Positions 7,884 through 16,869 of a stretch of DNA of 64,000 nt are shown here, piece by piece. Made by a program: the position numbers and the translations under genes. Source of the stretch: Spirochaetales bacterium (lineage in GTDB: Bacteria > Spirochaetota > Spirochaetia > JABMQR01); assembly GCA_018399255.1 (NCBI GenBank), contig JAGYPA010000007.1, positions 1-64,000 of the forward strand. Direction: 5' to 3'. Every line of letters starts with the position of its first letter. Position 1 is the first letter of the stretch. The notes below the pieces were generated by a model that saw only the letters and a list, made by a program, of their open reading frames with translations, was not told the DNA's origin and did not search any database.

Positions 7884-9047
7884 ATGGATTTTGGACGTGC
7901 ATTAATGGAATTCTGGCGATCCACCGGAATCATGAACTTCACCTGGGGACAGGTGGTCATGATCGTGGTCGGGCTGGTTCTGCTTTATCTGGCCATTAAG
8001 AAAAAGTTTGAGCCGCTGCTGCTGGTGCCTATCGGGTTCGGAGCGATCCTGGCAAATATCCCGCTGGCAGAGATTGCCAATTATGCGGAAAATGGGTTTA
8101 TCGGGCTTCTCTACCACATGGGTGTGGAAACCGGGTTGTTCCCGCTCCTTATTTTTATGGGTGTTGGTGCTATGACTGATTTTGGCCCGTTGATTGCGAA
8201 CCCCAAAACATTAATTCTTGGGGCGGCGGCGCAGTTCGGTATTTTCGTCGCACTTCTAGGAGCCCTGGCCCTGGGGCTTACTCCCTGGATCAATTTTGAT
8301 CTTTTTGATGCCGCATCAATCGGTATCATCGGGGGAGCTGACGGCCCGACTGCGATTTATGTTACCAGCCGGCTTTCTCCGGACTTGCTGGGGCCGGTAG
8401 CGGTTGCGGCATATTCCTATATGGCGCTGGTTCCCATTATTCAGCCGCCGATCATGAAGTTGTTCACTACCAAGCAGGAACGTCAGATCAAGATGGAGCA
8501 GCTTCGGCATGTAACCCAGCTGGAAAAGATTCTTTTTCCGATTGGCGTGCTGATTCTCTGCATCATTCTGCTGCCTTCGGCAACTCCGCTTATCGGGGCT
8601 TTGATGTTCGGTAATCTGGCTAAGGAATCGGGCGTTGTCAATCGTCTTTCTGATACTATGCAGAATGCTCTGATCAATATTGTCACAATTTTCCTCGGAC
8701 TTTCAGTCGGTTCCAAGATGCAGGCTGACCAGTTCCTTAAGCTGGAAACTCTGGGAATCCTTATTCTGGGTTTGGTCGCCTTCAGCATTGGAACTATGAC
8801 CGGTGTACTGCTTGCCAAATTGATGAACAAGCTCTCCCGCCATAGTCAAATCAACCCGCTTATCGGGGCTGCCGGAGTATCTGCCGTACCCATGGCTGCC
8901 CGGGTTGTAAACAAGGTCGGCCAGGAAGAAAATAAACACAACTTTCTGCTCATGCATGCCATGGGGCCGAATGTTGCCGGAGTTATCGGGTCTGCGGTCG
9001 CTGCTGGTATTTTGCTGGCAATAGTTCCAATCATCTCCGGAGGCTGA
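7884..9047 (+). CDS. oadB: Oxaloacetate decarboxylase beta subunit, Na+ pump (OadB)
   Basis: 387 residues, with 9-11 hydrophobic helices throughout. It carries the OadB/MmdB/GcdB hallmarks: [31 protein letters not shown] (the region with the Asp needed for Na+ transport), [14 protein letters not shown] and a late [15 protein letters not shown]. It decarboxylates carboxybiotin on the alpha subunit and exports Na+. It lies 24 nt after oadA with AAGGAG upstream and is followed by a strong terminator, so the operon is oadG-oadA-oadB. Confidence 0.93.
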   Translation: MDFGRALMEFWRSTGIMNFTWGQVVMIVVGLVLLYLAIKKKFEPLLLVPIGFGAILANIPLAEIANYAENGFIGLLYHMGVETGLFPLLIFMGVGAMTDFGPLIANPKTLILGAAAQFGIFVALLGALALGLTPWINFDLFDAASIGIIGGADGPTAIYVTSRLSPDLLGPVAVAAYSYMALVPIIQPPIMKLFTTKQERQIKMEQLRHVTQLEKILFPIGVLILCIILLPSATPLIGALMFGNLAKESGVVNRLSDTMQNALINIVTIFLGLSVGSKMQADQFLKLETLGILILGLVAFSIGTMTGVLLAKLMNKLSRHSQINPLIGAAGVSAVPMAARVVNKVGQEENKHNFLLMHAMGPNVAGVIGSAVAAGILLAIVPIISGG

Positions 9048-9069
9048 TAACCAGACTCCTGGAAAAGTG

Positions 9070-9098
9070 CAGCCCCCCTTTTTTTGAGGGGGGTTTTC
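9070..9098 (+). terminator. Rho-independent terminator of the oad operon
   Basis: A G/C stem CCCCCCT / AGGGGGG with a T-rich loop, followed by TTTTC. It begins about 25 nt after the oadB stop codon. Confidence 0.8.
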
Positions 9099-9112
9099 AT
9101 TTTACAACATAA

Positions 9113-9159
9113 TATAAGCCAATTTCAAAATGCTTCGCATTTTTGGAAATTGGCTTATA
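9113..9159. repeat. Palindromic repeat, copy 2 (near-perfect)
   Basis: Arms TATAAGCCAATTTCAAAATGC and GCATTTTTGGAAATTGGCTTATA pair almost completely around TTC; the right arm has two extra bases. It shares the core GAAATTGGCT with the element at 13410-13449. It lies between the convergent oad and sugar-ABC operons, next to both terminators. Confidence 0.85.
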
Positions 9160-9186
9160 AAAACGGCCTGCCGAGTTGGCAGGCCG
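9160..9186 (-). terminator. Rho-independent terminator of the sugar ABC operon
   Basis: Perfect stem GGCCTGCC / GGCAGGCC around GAGTT. Read on the minus strand it is followed by GTTTTTAT. It lies about 40 nt beyond the stop codon of the binding-protein gene. Confidence 0.82.
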
Positions 9187-9224
9187 AAGAGACTGAGAGC
9201 TATGAGACGAGCTCTGAAACCTGA

Positions 9225-10328
9225 TCAATCGTAGAGCAGACCCTTAATATCGTCGTCATCCATGTTGTCTTTATTGTAGAACTTGGCGCCGGTATCAACA
9301 TCAGCAACCGACTCACCTTTGTAGGCTTTATATGCTAATTCAACAGCCTTGTAGCCAATCGAATAGGGATCCTGAGTAATTGAACCAAGGAAGTATTCCT
9401 GGCGTACGGCATTTTTCTGACCTTCACCAGCATCATATCCGATAACCACAACGCCCGGGTATCTTGAAGGCAGATCAGCCCCGTCATTAGTAGCTGCAAG
9501 CAGCCCCTTAACCGTTGCTTCATTAGAACAGAAAATACCAAGAACATTATCGCTGGCCACTTTGTTCAGAATCGCAGTTGAAGCTGCGGCAGCATCAGTA
9601 GCAGCTGCAGAGGCAGGAACAACCATTTCAATCATAACCTTGCTGCCGCTTGTGGGACTGTCAGCAGCTATATAAGCCGGATTTCCCATAACCTTGACAT
9701 CAGCAGCTGAAAGGGCTGTGTTATCGGCAATCAACTTAACCATTGTGTCTCTGAACCCCTTACCGCGGCTCAGCAGAGATTCACCGGCAGCATCCTGATT
9801 CATAACAACAATCTTCACCGGATTAGAAGCAGTAGCCTTCTCGATATCACCCTTAATCACCTCGAACATCTTCTCAGCAGCCATACCGGCAGCATTGTAG
9901 TTGTCTGTAGAAGCATTTGCCCAGATCGATCCCTCGGGAGCCTCAGGAACACCAGAGTCAAAGCCGATAACCGGAATACCCTTGTTCAGAGTTTCCTGGA
10001 GCTGATCAAGCACCGAACTGGTATTGAGCGCCGCCAAAGCAATAGCGACAGGATTCTTAGCCATAGCGCTGTTCAGCATTTCAACCTGATCCTGCACATC
10101 ACTCTCAGAAGCAGGGCCCTCAAAAGTAATGTCAACATTATAGGTATCTGCTGCTGCGTTGGCACCAAGCTTAACCTGCTGCCAGAAATCGTGCTGCTCC
10201 CCTTTGGAAACAACAGCGATGTAGGGCTTCCCGCCTTCAGCTGCTGCCTGGGCAAACAGAGAAACTGAGAGAGAAACCATCAGTACCATAGCCAGAAGCA
10301 CGATACCAATCTTTTTAGAAATCTTCAT
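9225..10328 (-). CDS. Sugar ABC transporter substrate-binding protein (RbsB-like)
   Basis: 367 residues from ATG 10328, which has AGGAGG 6-7 nt upstream; the longer frame to 10394 lacks a signal. A Sec signal peptide (MKISKKIGIVLLAMVLMVSL...FAQAAAEGG) is followed by a type-I periplasmic binding fold of the ribose/galactose class: IAVVSKGEQHDFW, GANAAADTYNVDITF, GIPVIGFDSG, and a late VVVIGYDAGEGQKNAV. It captures a sugar or related polar ligand in the periplasm; the ligand cannot be read from sequence. It is the last gene of the operon ATPase-permease-binding protein, separated from the permease by about 108 nt, and is followed by a terminator. Confidence 0.88.
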   Translation of the reverse strand: MKISKKIGIVLLAMVLMVSLSVSLFAQAAAEGGKPYIAVVSKGEQHDFWQQVKLGANAAADTYNVDITFEGPASESDVQDQVEMLNSAMAKNPVAIALAALNTSSVLDQLQETLNKGIPVIGFDSGVPEAPEGSIWANASTDNYNAAGMAAEKMFEVIKGDIEKATASNPVKIVVMNQDAAGESLLSRGKGFRDTMVKLIADNTALSAADVKVMGNPAYIAADSPTSGSKVMIEMVVPASAAATDAAAASTAILNKVASDNVLGIFCSNEATVKGLLAATNDGADLPSRYPGVVVIGYDAGEGQKNAVRQEYFLGSITQDPYSIGYKAVELAYKAYKGESVADVDTGAKFYNKDNMDDDDIKGLLYD

Positions 10329-10436
10329 ATGATCCTCCTCTAAAATCCCGGAAAATACCTCTCCGGTTTTATCAAAACACACTATGTAATGCATCTTTCC
10401 CGATGCCTTACTGCCGCCACTTTATATCAGCTGCCG

Positions 10437-11693
10437 TCAGCTTTTATTCAGATTCTGGTGAAACTCACGCTCAGAAACCTTCTCCTCAGCCAGAATACTC
10501 GCCTTTTCAGCCTTTTCCTCAGCCTTCAGCCGACGGAATTCATTCTTCATATTCCTTTTCATCTCTGTTATCTGTTTCTTGAGAGAGGCACCCTTCGCAG
10601 TATCAGAACCGGCAAGCTGCAGATCTTCCCTGAGCTTTGTAATCTTACCGAGCATCTCTTCACGATACGCATCAGCCGGAGTCAGAATCCTGACCTCCGA
10701 AGCCTTCTTGTTACGGTAAATATCCAGTAGAACAGCACCAATAACAACCACTCCCGTAAAGAACGTCTGATAGTGAGCCTGCAGATCCATTGACGGCAGT
10801 CCGCTCCTCAGCACACTCATGATATAGACCCCAATCAGGGTTCCGAAAACTGATCCGATCCCCCCGGAGAGAGAAGTGCCGCCAATAACCGCTCCGGCAA
10901 TCGCATAAAGCTCAAAACCCTGCCCCTGGGCCGGCATGACCGTAGTATAGACCGCAGCAAAAGAGATACCGCCGATACCAGCCGTAAACCCGCTCACCAC
11001 ATAGGCCATCATCTCCCATTTCTTCACATTGACCCCGGAGAGCCTTGCAGCCTCCTTATTGCTGCCTATAGCAAAAATGTAGCGCCCCATCTTGGTCTTT
11101 GTAAGAACTATGAAAGCCAGAACAGCCACCCCAAACAGGACAATAGCACCGGTTGGAATCGAATTATTATCCTCGTTGATAAACTTGAATATACTTTTAA
11201 ACCAGCCGTCATCGGAGGATCGGGTAGGAAATGTTGCACTGCGCACATTCGAGACAATAGAACCGACCCCCATCGAAATCATCATCGTTCCGAGCGTTGC
11301 GATAAACGGGGGAAGCTTCAGCCGGGATACCATAATTCCATTGAAAAAGCCGAAAGCTGTGGCAACAACCAATATCAGAATCAGGGAAATCCCCATAGGC
11401 CATCCCCAGGATTTGTAGGCCGTGCCTCCGATAATTGCCGCACACATCATCACTGTGCCGACGGAAAGATCAATTCCACCGGTAATAATAACAAAGGTCA
11501 CCCCGATAGCAAGAAATCCGATATAGTAGGATGAATCCAGAATATTGACCAACGTTGTATATGAGAAAAAATTTCTGCCAAAAAAACCAAAAAACACGTA
11601 CAGGATAACCAGCGCGGCAGGAGCCAGAAATTTCTGCATGCCAATTTCCTTCATACTCTCAATCCATTTTTTCTCTTTTCCGATGCTTTCCAT
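10437..11693 (-). CDS. Sugar ABC transporter permease (RbsC-like) with charged C-terminal tail
   Basis: 418 residues; RbsC-type permeases are usually ~320. Membrane helices occupy residues about 20-335 with BPD_transp_2 family motifs (GVTFVIITGGIDLSVGTV, GSNKEAARLSGVNV, AGAVIGGTSLSGGIGS). The final ~80 residues form a Lys/Glu-rich predicted coiled coil (ITKLREDLQLAGS, KKQITEMKRNMKNEFRRL, EEKAEKASILAEEK), an extension I do not know from RbsC. The start ATG 11693 has AGGAGT upstream that overlaps the stop codon of the ATPase gene (6 nt apart), so translation is probably coupled. Confidence 0.87.
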   Translation of the reverse strand: MESIGKEKKWIESMKEIGMQKFLAPAALVILYVFFGFFGRNFFSYTTLVNILDSSYYIGFLAIGVTFVIITGGIDLSVGTVMMCAAIIGGTAYKSWGWPMGISLILILVVATAFGFFNGIMVSRLKLPPFIATLGTMMISMGVGSIVSNVRSATFPTRSSDDGWFKSIFKFINEDNNSIPTGAIVLFGVAVLAFIVLTKTKMGRYIFAIGSNKEAARLSGVNVKKWEMMAYVVSGFTAGIGGISFAAVYTTVMPAQGQGFELYAIAGAVIGGTSLSGGIGSVFGTLIGVYIMSVLRSGLPSMDLQAHYQTFFTGVVVIGAVLLDIYRNKKASEVRILTPADAYREEMLGKITKLREDLQLAGSDTAKGASLKKQITEMKRNMKNEFRRLKAEEKAEKASILAEEKVSEREFHQNLNKS

Positions 11694-11699
11694 TATCGA

Positions 11700-13205
11700 T
11701 TACTCCTGATTGCGCAGCGTTGCAAAGTGCATGATTTTTTCCTGGCTAGCCTCTTCAATAGCAAGGGATCCAGTAACCCTGCCCTCACACATGACCATAA
11801 TCCGATCACTCATACGCAGGATTTCGGGAAGTTCAGATGAAATCATAATGATCGCCTTCCCCTCTTTCGTCAGCTCATTCATCAATGTATAAATTTCACT
11901 CTTAGCACCGACGTCTATTCCGCGAGTCGGTTCATCAAAAATCAAAATTTCACTATTCTTGATCAGCCACTTAGCTATGACCACTTTCTGCTGATTTCCT
12001 CCGGACAGGTTTCTCAGCAGCTGGTCAATACTGGGAGTCTTGATTTTCAATTTATTGACATATTCTTCGGTTATTCTGGCAATTTTCCTGGCGTGAATAA
12101 ACAAACCCTTCTCAAAATCCTCATAAGAGGCCATTATTGCGTTACCGGCCACACTGAGATTGAGGGCAAGTCCGTACCGTTTCCGATCTTCGGACAAATA
12201 CCCGATCCCATGCGATACCGCTTCCATCGGCGACTTGATTCTGATCGGTCTGCCGTGAATTTCCACCATGCCGCTCTCGATAGGATCGGCCCCGAACAGG
12301 GCTCGGGCCGTTTCGGTCCTGCCGGCTCCCATCAAGCCGGCAAATCCAAGAATTTCCCCTCGGTGCAGGTCAAAACTGACATCCTGCACCATTTTGCCGG
12401 CCGTCAGTCCCCGAACCTGAAGTACTGTTTCCGCATCCTCGGGAACATTGCTTTTTGCCTTCGGTTTCTCATAAATAACCCGGCCGACCATCATGTTTAT
12501 AATCTGCTCTTTTGTAATATCTTTGGTATTGGCTGTACCGACGTACTCCCCGTCCCGCAGAACAGTAACCCGGTCAGTTATCTTATTAATCTCATCCATT
12601 CGGTGCGAGATATAGATCATCGCTACCTGCTTTTCTGCAAGGTCCCGCATAATGGTGAAAAGTTCCTGAATCTCCGTCTCGGTGAGGGCTGCTGACGGTT
12701 CATCAAGGATGAGAACCTGCAGATTGTGGGAGACAGCCTTTGCTATTTCAACCATCTGCTGTTTGCCGACGGTGAGATTTCCCAGAGTTTCTGTAGGATC
12801 GATATTCATATTAAGACGCTTGAAAAGATCTGCAGCCCGCTGATTCTGGTCCTTCTCGTTCAGGAACAGTCCCCGGGCCTTGGTTGATTCCCGGCCGATG
12901 TAAATATTCTGGGCAACGGTAAGATGGTCCATCATGTTCAGTTCCTGATGGATAATACCGATCCCCATCTGCAAAGCCTGCTTGGGATTGCGTGGATTGA
13001 ACAATTTACCGAGAAAATGGATTTCACCTGAATCTTTCGGATAAATACCGGTCAACGCCTTCATGAGGGTGGACTTGCCCGCTCCATTTTCTCCCACCAG
13101 AGCATGTATTTCTCCTGCCTGAAGTTCAAAATTCACTCCCTTCAAGGCATGCACACCCATGAAACGCTTATCAATTTTTTTCATTTCGAGAACTGTCTCG
13201 CTCAA
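11700..13205 (-). CDS. Sugar ABC transporter ATP-binding protein (RbsA/MglA-like, two ABC cassettes)
   Basis: 501 residues, the standard length for the double-cassette ATPases of ribose/galactose-type importers. Cassette 1 has Walker A GENGAGKST, a Q-loop, and a Walker B region ending LILDEPSAALT. Cassette 2 has GLMGAGRTE in place of Walker A, signature LSGGNQQKV, and Walker B ILIFDEPTRGID. It powers import from the cytoplasmic face. The start is TTG 13205: AGGAG sits 8 nt upstream, and the first ATG (residue 8) would be much too distant. It is the first gene of the three-gene operon. Confidence 0.92.
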   Translation of the reverse strand: MSETVLEMKKIDKRFMGVHALKGVNFELQAGEIHALVGENGAGKSTLMKALTGIYPKDSGEIHFLGKLFNPRNPKQALQMGIGIIHQELNMMDHLTVAQNIYIGRESTKARGLFLNEKDQNQRAADLFKRLNMNIDPTETLGNLTVGKQQMVEIAKAVSHNLQVLILDEPSAALTETEIQELFTIMRDLAEKQVAMIYISHRMDEINKITDRVTVLRDGEYVGTANTKDITKEQIINMMVGRVIYEKPKAKSNVPEDAETVLQVRGLTAGKMVQDVSFDLHRGEILGFAGLMGAGRTETARALFGADPIESGMVEIHGRPIRIKSPMEAVSHGIGYLSEDRKRYGLALNLSVAGNAIMASYEDFEKGLFIHARKIARITEEYVNKLKIKTPSIDQLLRNLSGGNQQKVVIAKWLIKNSEILIFDEPTRGIDVGAKSEIYTLMNELTKEGKAIIMISSELPEILRMSDRIMVMCEGRVTGSLAIEEASQEKIMHFATLRNQE

Positions 13206-13342
13206 AACCGTTTCTCCTGACTGTAAATGGATAGCAGCAGGGATAAGCCTGAAGACTCACTGCTCAGCGTATAGTCTAGAACAGGTTTTTTGATAAAAAC
13301 ATGGATGATTCTGACCGGAACATTGAAAATTCTCATCATAGG

Positions 13343-13457
13343 CCAACTGCAAATTGCTTCGCATTTTTTAACATGTGAGGCTCTTGCAAAAAGCAAGAGC
13401 GACGATTTGGAGCCAATTTCAAAAATGCGAAGCATTTTGAAATTGGCTCATGTTAAC
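13343..13457. repeat. Composite palindromic element (copies 3a and 3b plus an inner hairpin)
   Basis: Three nested or adjacent inverted repeats. A nearly perfect palindrome GAGCCAATTTC.../...GAAATTGGCTC lies at 13410-13449 with ATGCGAAGCAT at its centre. A hairpin GCTCTTGC-AAAAA-GCAAGAGC lies at 13380-13400. An outer pair TTAACATG (13368-13375) / CATGTTAA (13450-13457) encloses both. A degenerate half copy (GCCAACTGCAAATTGCTTCGC) lies at 13343-13363. Same family as 9113-9159. Confidence 0.75.
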
Positions 13458-13489
13458 ACTTTTTGTCAAATTCAGGTCACCTTCCTCAA

Positions 13490-13530
13490 AAAAAACGGGA
13501 ACCCGATGGAACCGGGAACCCTGACGGCAG
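13490..13530 (-). terminator. Probable terminator of the TetR/ABC exporter operon
   Basis: On the minus strand a GC-rich stretch with GGGTTCCCG repeated around CGGTTCCATC and a short CCCG/CGGG stem runs directly into a tract of eight T. The stem is weak on paper, but the position, about 60 nt beyond the last gene of the operon, and the T tract fit a terminator. Confidence 0.45.
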
Positions 13531-13582
13531 AACTGAGACGAGTAACCTGAGGCTAAAGAATTGAGAAGGTTTGCCGGAAAAT

Positions 13583-13795
13583 CTACGCGCCAAGGACAAA
13601 GAAGACGATTCCGGCAATACCGACAATGATGCCGAAAATATTCATGATCTTTGCCGCCGTCTCATCCTTGATTTTATCACCGCCCAGCTTCGCTTTAGCA
13701 AGCTTCCAGATAATCCCTTCCTTTTTCCAGGCTGTGTAGAGAACCAGCACAGTATACAGAATCGCCGCGATACCGCCTATTGTCCATCCGCTCAT
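13583..13795 (-). CDS. Small two-helix membrane protein
   Basis: 70 residues: a hydrophobic helix at residues about 4-23 (WTIGGIAAILYTVLVLYTAW), a basic amphipathic middle (KEGIIWKLAKAKLGGDKIK) and a second helix at residues about 46-69. ATG 13795 is preceded by GGAGGGGAG. It is the last gene of the TetR-controlled ABC exporter operon, 42 nt after the second permease. I do not recognise a family. A small accessory subunit of the exporter is possible but only by position. Confidence 0.6.
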   Translation of the reverse strand: MSGWTIGGIAAILYTVLVLYTAWKKEGIIWKLAKAKLGGDKIKDETAAKIMNIFGIIVGIAGIVFFVLGA

Positions 13796-13837
13796 ATCTC
13801 CCCTCCATTATTGTAATACCTGGCAGCACAGAAGCCG

Positions 13838-14854
13838 CTACATTGAGCGCAGCCCCAGCTTGATCTTTTTCGATGATATAATGAGGAACACCAGAGACAA
13901 CGCCAACGTCAGCCCGGCATTGATCCCGAAGTCTCCCCACCCGGCATGCAGATTAAAGATGCCGTCAAAGGCTTTGTACATCCAGTAAAATGGCGACCAC
14001 CAGAGAAAAAACTGCCACTTATCGGGAATAAACAGCGAACCGGCAAAGGAAACAACAAGGGGAAGAAACGAGAACTTCATCATGCCGATAGCGGCGATCT
14101 GATCCTTGGCAGCAACGCCTATCAGAAACCCTATAATCAGTCCCGATATCAGTCCGGGAATCCACATCGCCAGAACCATCAGCAGATTGACCGGATAGAT
14201 TCCCAGCATGAATATAATAACGTACATCTGAAACAGAGCCGCTGCAGAACCGAACAGCGCTTTACCCAATATCAGTTCCGGGATGGTGAGCGGAGAGACG
14301 TTAAGGGCGCTCATGGTATTCGACTCTTTTTCCTCAACAAGCGAGAGTCCGACCATAAAGCCTGGTATGGCAAGGATATACAACATGATAAAAAGCGATC
14401 CGGCCGTTCTGAACGGAGATTCGCTCTTACCCAGATCATCCAGACGCACATCAAAATTCATAGCCTTTCTGCCGAAAAACGCATCCAGGAGCATAGCCCC
14501 GGTCATATCGGTTCCTTCACTCTCATTCCCCTGCAGGAGAATACCGTAATCATCTGCCGCTGGTCCGGTTTTATCAAATCCTATCACCTCATCCAACTGT
14601 TCAACCCGCTCCACCAGTGCCTCCCGATCGGCATGTACAGATACCTGCCCGTAGTTCTCGAGAAAACTGATCAGCTCCGTATCCATCGCTTCGGTTACCG
14701 CAAATTTTACGGTAATCTCATTGCTTTTCGGCGTAACTGCCGTTATGACAATTGCCATGACAAAGGGCATAATCACCATAATCAGAAACATGGAATCCCT
14801 CATCCCGCTGCGGATATCCCTTCCGGCAACCTTCATTACACGTTTAATTTTCAT
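13838..14854 (-). CDS. ABC-2 type transporter permease
   Basis: 338 residues with the ABC-2 architecture: one N-terminal helix (SMFLIMVIMPFVMAIVITAV), a large extracytoplasmic domain (residues about 45-150), then five or six helices (FIMLYILAIPGFMVGLSLVEEKES, MYVIIFMLGIYPVNLLMVL, FSFLPLVVSFAGSLFIP). The EEKE element between helices is typical of NatB/YhaP-like exporters. It probably pairs with the neighbouring permease and the upstream ATPase to export a lipophilic compound, ion or peptide. ATG 14854 lies 16 nt after the preceding gene with a GGGGGAGG ribosome-binding site. Confidence 0.82.
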   Translation of the reverse strand: MKIKRVMKVAGRDIRSGMRDSMFLIMVIMPFVMAIVITAVTPKSNEITVKFAVTEAMDTELISFLENYGQVSVHADREALVERVEQLDEVIGFDKTGPAADDYGILLQGNESEGTDMTGAMLLDAFFGRKAMNFDVRLDDLGKSESPFRTAGSLFIMLYILAIPGFMVGLSLVEEKESNTMSALNVSPLTIPELILGKALFGSAAALFQMYVIIFMLGIYPVNLLMVLAMWIPGLISGLIIGFLIGVAAKDQIAAIGMMKFSFLPLVVSFAGSLFIPDKWQFFLWWSPFYWMYKAFDGIFNLHAGWGDFGINAGLTLALSLVFLIISSKKIKLGLRSM

Positions 14855-14869
14855 ACATTCCTCCCCCTG

Positions 14870-15946
14870 TCAGCTTTTCGTCCGCAGGGCTCGTTCATAA
14901 GCGAATCTGGAAATTCCGAAGAGCACTATCCCTTCGACAGCCAGCAGCAGCGCTCCCCGATAGACTCCGGCACTCCCGTAAACAGGAATAACCGCATCCC
15001 TTGCCGCAAAAAGCATGGTATACGTCGGCAATACCCGTACCCACACCGGTGAAAAATTGGGGAACATGTAGGTGATCAAAGGGAGCATCAGCAGAAACAT
15101 CAGCGCAAAGACCAGCATCATCGCTTTCTGGAGAGAGTTGAAAAATGCGCCAAAAGCCAGTCCTATTGAGGATCCGAGAAATGAGCCTGCGGTAATAATT
15201 ACCAGAAGCAGCCAGTAGTTTGCATTGAAACCTCTGATCAGCAGGGTCATGGAAAATGACGAGATGAGTCCAAGAACGACCATTACCAGGACCTTCGAAA
15301 GCAGATGCTCGGTAAGTCCTCCGGGAGAAATCATATAGGCGGTATGCATCCGCTGATCTTTTTCGGCAAAAAGCATCACGGCCAGAAGGAACATGCCTAT
15401 CAGTGACGATTCCATCACCAGAAACACCGGCAGGAAGGTGTCACGGTAGGGCAGATTGCGGAGCTCCGGATGCAGGAATTCTGTCTTGAAGTCCGTAGGG
15501 TACTCCTCCATGGCGGCCGATATGCCCATAGACAACCCGATATTAAGCTGAAGTTCTACCAGCCGGGCCCATTTTCCCTCTGCACTTCCCGGTGAAACTA
15601 TGGTTATACGGGGTTTCGCTGCAGCTGACTCGCCCCGCTCGATTATCAGCCCATAGGATGACGGGTTATTCTCCATCTCCGCATAAACAGCGTCCCGGCT
15701 GTCCAGCCGCACCAGTTCCTCACCGCTCCCGCTGCCCATCTCCTGCTCCATAGCCTCTTCAAGGCCCGGAATTGATCCGAAGGCAGGATCGACATACTGG
15801 TAGACGGTGATCTGCTGGTAGGCTTCAGGCAGCAGGAAGCGGATAAAGACAAAGAATATGATTACGGTTGCCAGGGTAATCCACAGATAATGGGTCCGAT
15901 AGCCTATCCGCCAATCCTTTTTGAAATTAAGCAGCAGGTTCTTCAT
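14870..15946 (-). CDS. ABC-2 type transporter permease
   Basis: 358 residues from ATG 15946, which begins 1 nt after the ATPase stop codon (TGATATG); a TTG at 15955 also opens the frame but abuts the AGGGGG ribosome-binding site. Topology matches its partner: helix 1 (HYLWITLATVIIFFVFIRFLL), an extracytoplasmic domain, then five helices from residue about 175 (VFLVMESSLIGMFLLAVMLFAEKDQR, the family's EKD loop). It is the heterodimeric partner of the permease at 13838-14854. Confidence 0.82.
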   Translation of the reverse strand: MKNLLLNFKKDWRIGYRTHYLWITLATVIIFFVFIRFLLPEAYQQITVYQYVDPAFGSIPGLEEAMEQEMGSGSGEELVRLDSRDAVYAEMENNPSSYGLIIERGESAAAKPRITIVSPGSAEGKWARLVELQLNIGLSMGISAAMEEYPTDFKTEFLHPELRNLPYRDTFLPVFLVMESSLIGMFLLAVMLFAEKDQRMHTAYMISPGGLTEHLLSKVLVMVVLGLISSFSMTLLIRGFNANYWLLLVIITAGSFLGSSIGLAFGAFFNSLQKAMMLVFALMFLLMLPLITYMFPNFSPVWVRVLPTYTMLFAARDAVIPVYGSAGVYRGALLLAVEGIVLFGISRFAYERALRTKS

Positions 15947-15947
15947 A

Positions 15948-16802
15948 TCAGTCAAGCCCCCTTCCTGTCAGCTCGATAAAGACATGTTCGAGCGTCGCCT
16001 CCTTTGAATGGACGGTTTCCACCTTCCCTTCTTTCATGAGGACATGCAGTCTCTCCCAGCCGGTATCATCAATAAGCGATATCTGCTCCTCTGCTGTTCT
16101 GCCGTTATCCTTATATTCGACATTGATGATTTTCTGTCCGTACCTGAGCTTCAGGTTGCGCGGGGTATCGAGAACCACGATCTTCCCCTCATCGAGAAAA
16201 GCGACGCGGTCACAGAGCTCATCGGCAATATGCATATCATGGGTAGTAAGAAATATCGTTGTACCGCGGTCCTTTATCCCCTTGATGACATTCTTGATAT
16301 TCCGGGCCGAAGTCGGGTCCAGACCGGAAATCGGTTCATCCAGGAAGAGCATTTCCGGATCGTTGAGCAGGGACCGGGCAAAGATCAGCCGCTGCTTCAT
16401 TCCTTTGGAATACTCACCTACTTTCATATTGACGGCCTCCTCGAGACCTGCCAGTTTCAGAAGCTCACCGGGATCCCGGGTAGGGACATCAAACAGTCCG
16501 GCAAAATATTCGAGATTCTCGAGTCCGGTAAGCTTGTTGTAGGCATTGGCTATCTCGAACGAGACGCCGATTTTGTTGAAGAATTTGCTTTTCTGGCCGT
16601 TCACATCGATCCCGGCTACGCTCGCCGAACCCTGCTGCATGGGAAGCAGCCCGGTCAGAATCTTCTGGGTAGTAGATTTTCCTGCCCCGTTGGGACCGAG
16701 GAAGCCGAAGGTCTCCCCCTTGCTTACAGAAAAGGAAATACCATCAACGGCATAATCCTTCCCGCCATTGTATGAGTACCTGAGATTTTTCACTTCCAAC
16801 AT
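15948..16802 (-). CDS. ABC exporter ATP-binding protein
   Basis: 284 residues. Walker A GPNGAGKST (residues about 35-43), signature YSKGMKQRL, Walker B EMLFLDEPISGLDP, and switch His in TIFLTTHDMH. The C-terminal ~60 residues (KTVHSKEATLEHVFIELTGRGLD-like) resemble the DUF4162 tail of NatA/CcmA-type exporter ATPases. It drives the two ABC-2 permeases encoded directly downstream and lies 67 nt after the TetR gene in the same operon. Confidence 0.9.
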   Translation of the reverse strand: MLEVKNLRYSYNGGKDYAVDGISFSVSKGETFGFLGPNGAGKSTTQKILTGLLPMQQGSASVAGIDVNGQKSKFFNKIGVSFEIANAYNKLTGLENLEYFAGLFDVPTRDPGELLKLAGLEEAVNMKVGEYSKGMKQRLIFARSLLNDPEMLFLDEPISGLDPTSARNIKNVIKGIKDRGTTIFLTTHDMHIADELCDRVAFLDEGKIVVLDTPRNLKLRYGQKIINVEYKDNGRTAEEQISLIDDTGWERLHVLMKEGKVETVHSKEATLEHVFIELTGRGLD

Positions 16803-16869
16803 GCGTCTTCTCCTTATGTTGCTGCTGCCAGTTTTTATATCCAGCAGACATTATTCTTACAGAGCCCTT

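Larger units (their letters stand above)
13206..13582. other. Leader / intergenic region upstream of the sugar ABC operon
   Basis: 377 bp without a gene. From the right it holds a probable terminator of the exporter operon (13490-13525), a three-part palindromic structure (13343-13457) and a weak promoter-like pair on the minus strand (TTATCA at 13291-13296, 17-nt spacer, TATACG at 13268-13273). The palindromic structure would lie upstream of that promoter. Confidence 0.45.

Noticed and set aside
13946-15052. A 368-codon open frame on the plus strand
   Set aside because: It is antisense to the two ABC-2 permeases, whose membrane helices and family loops are clear; the plus-strand product is His/Asn/Gln-rich with no recognisable motif.
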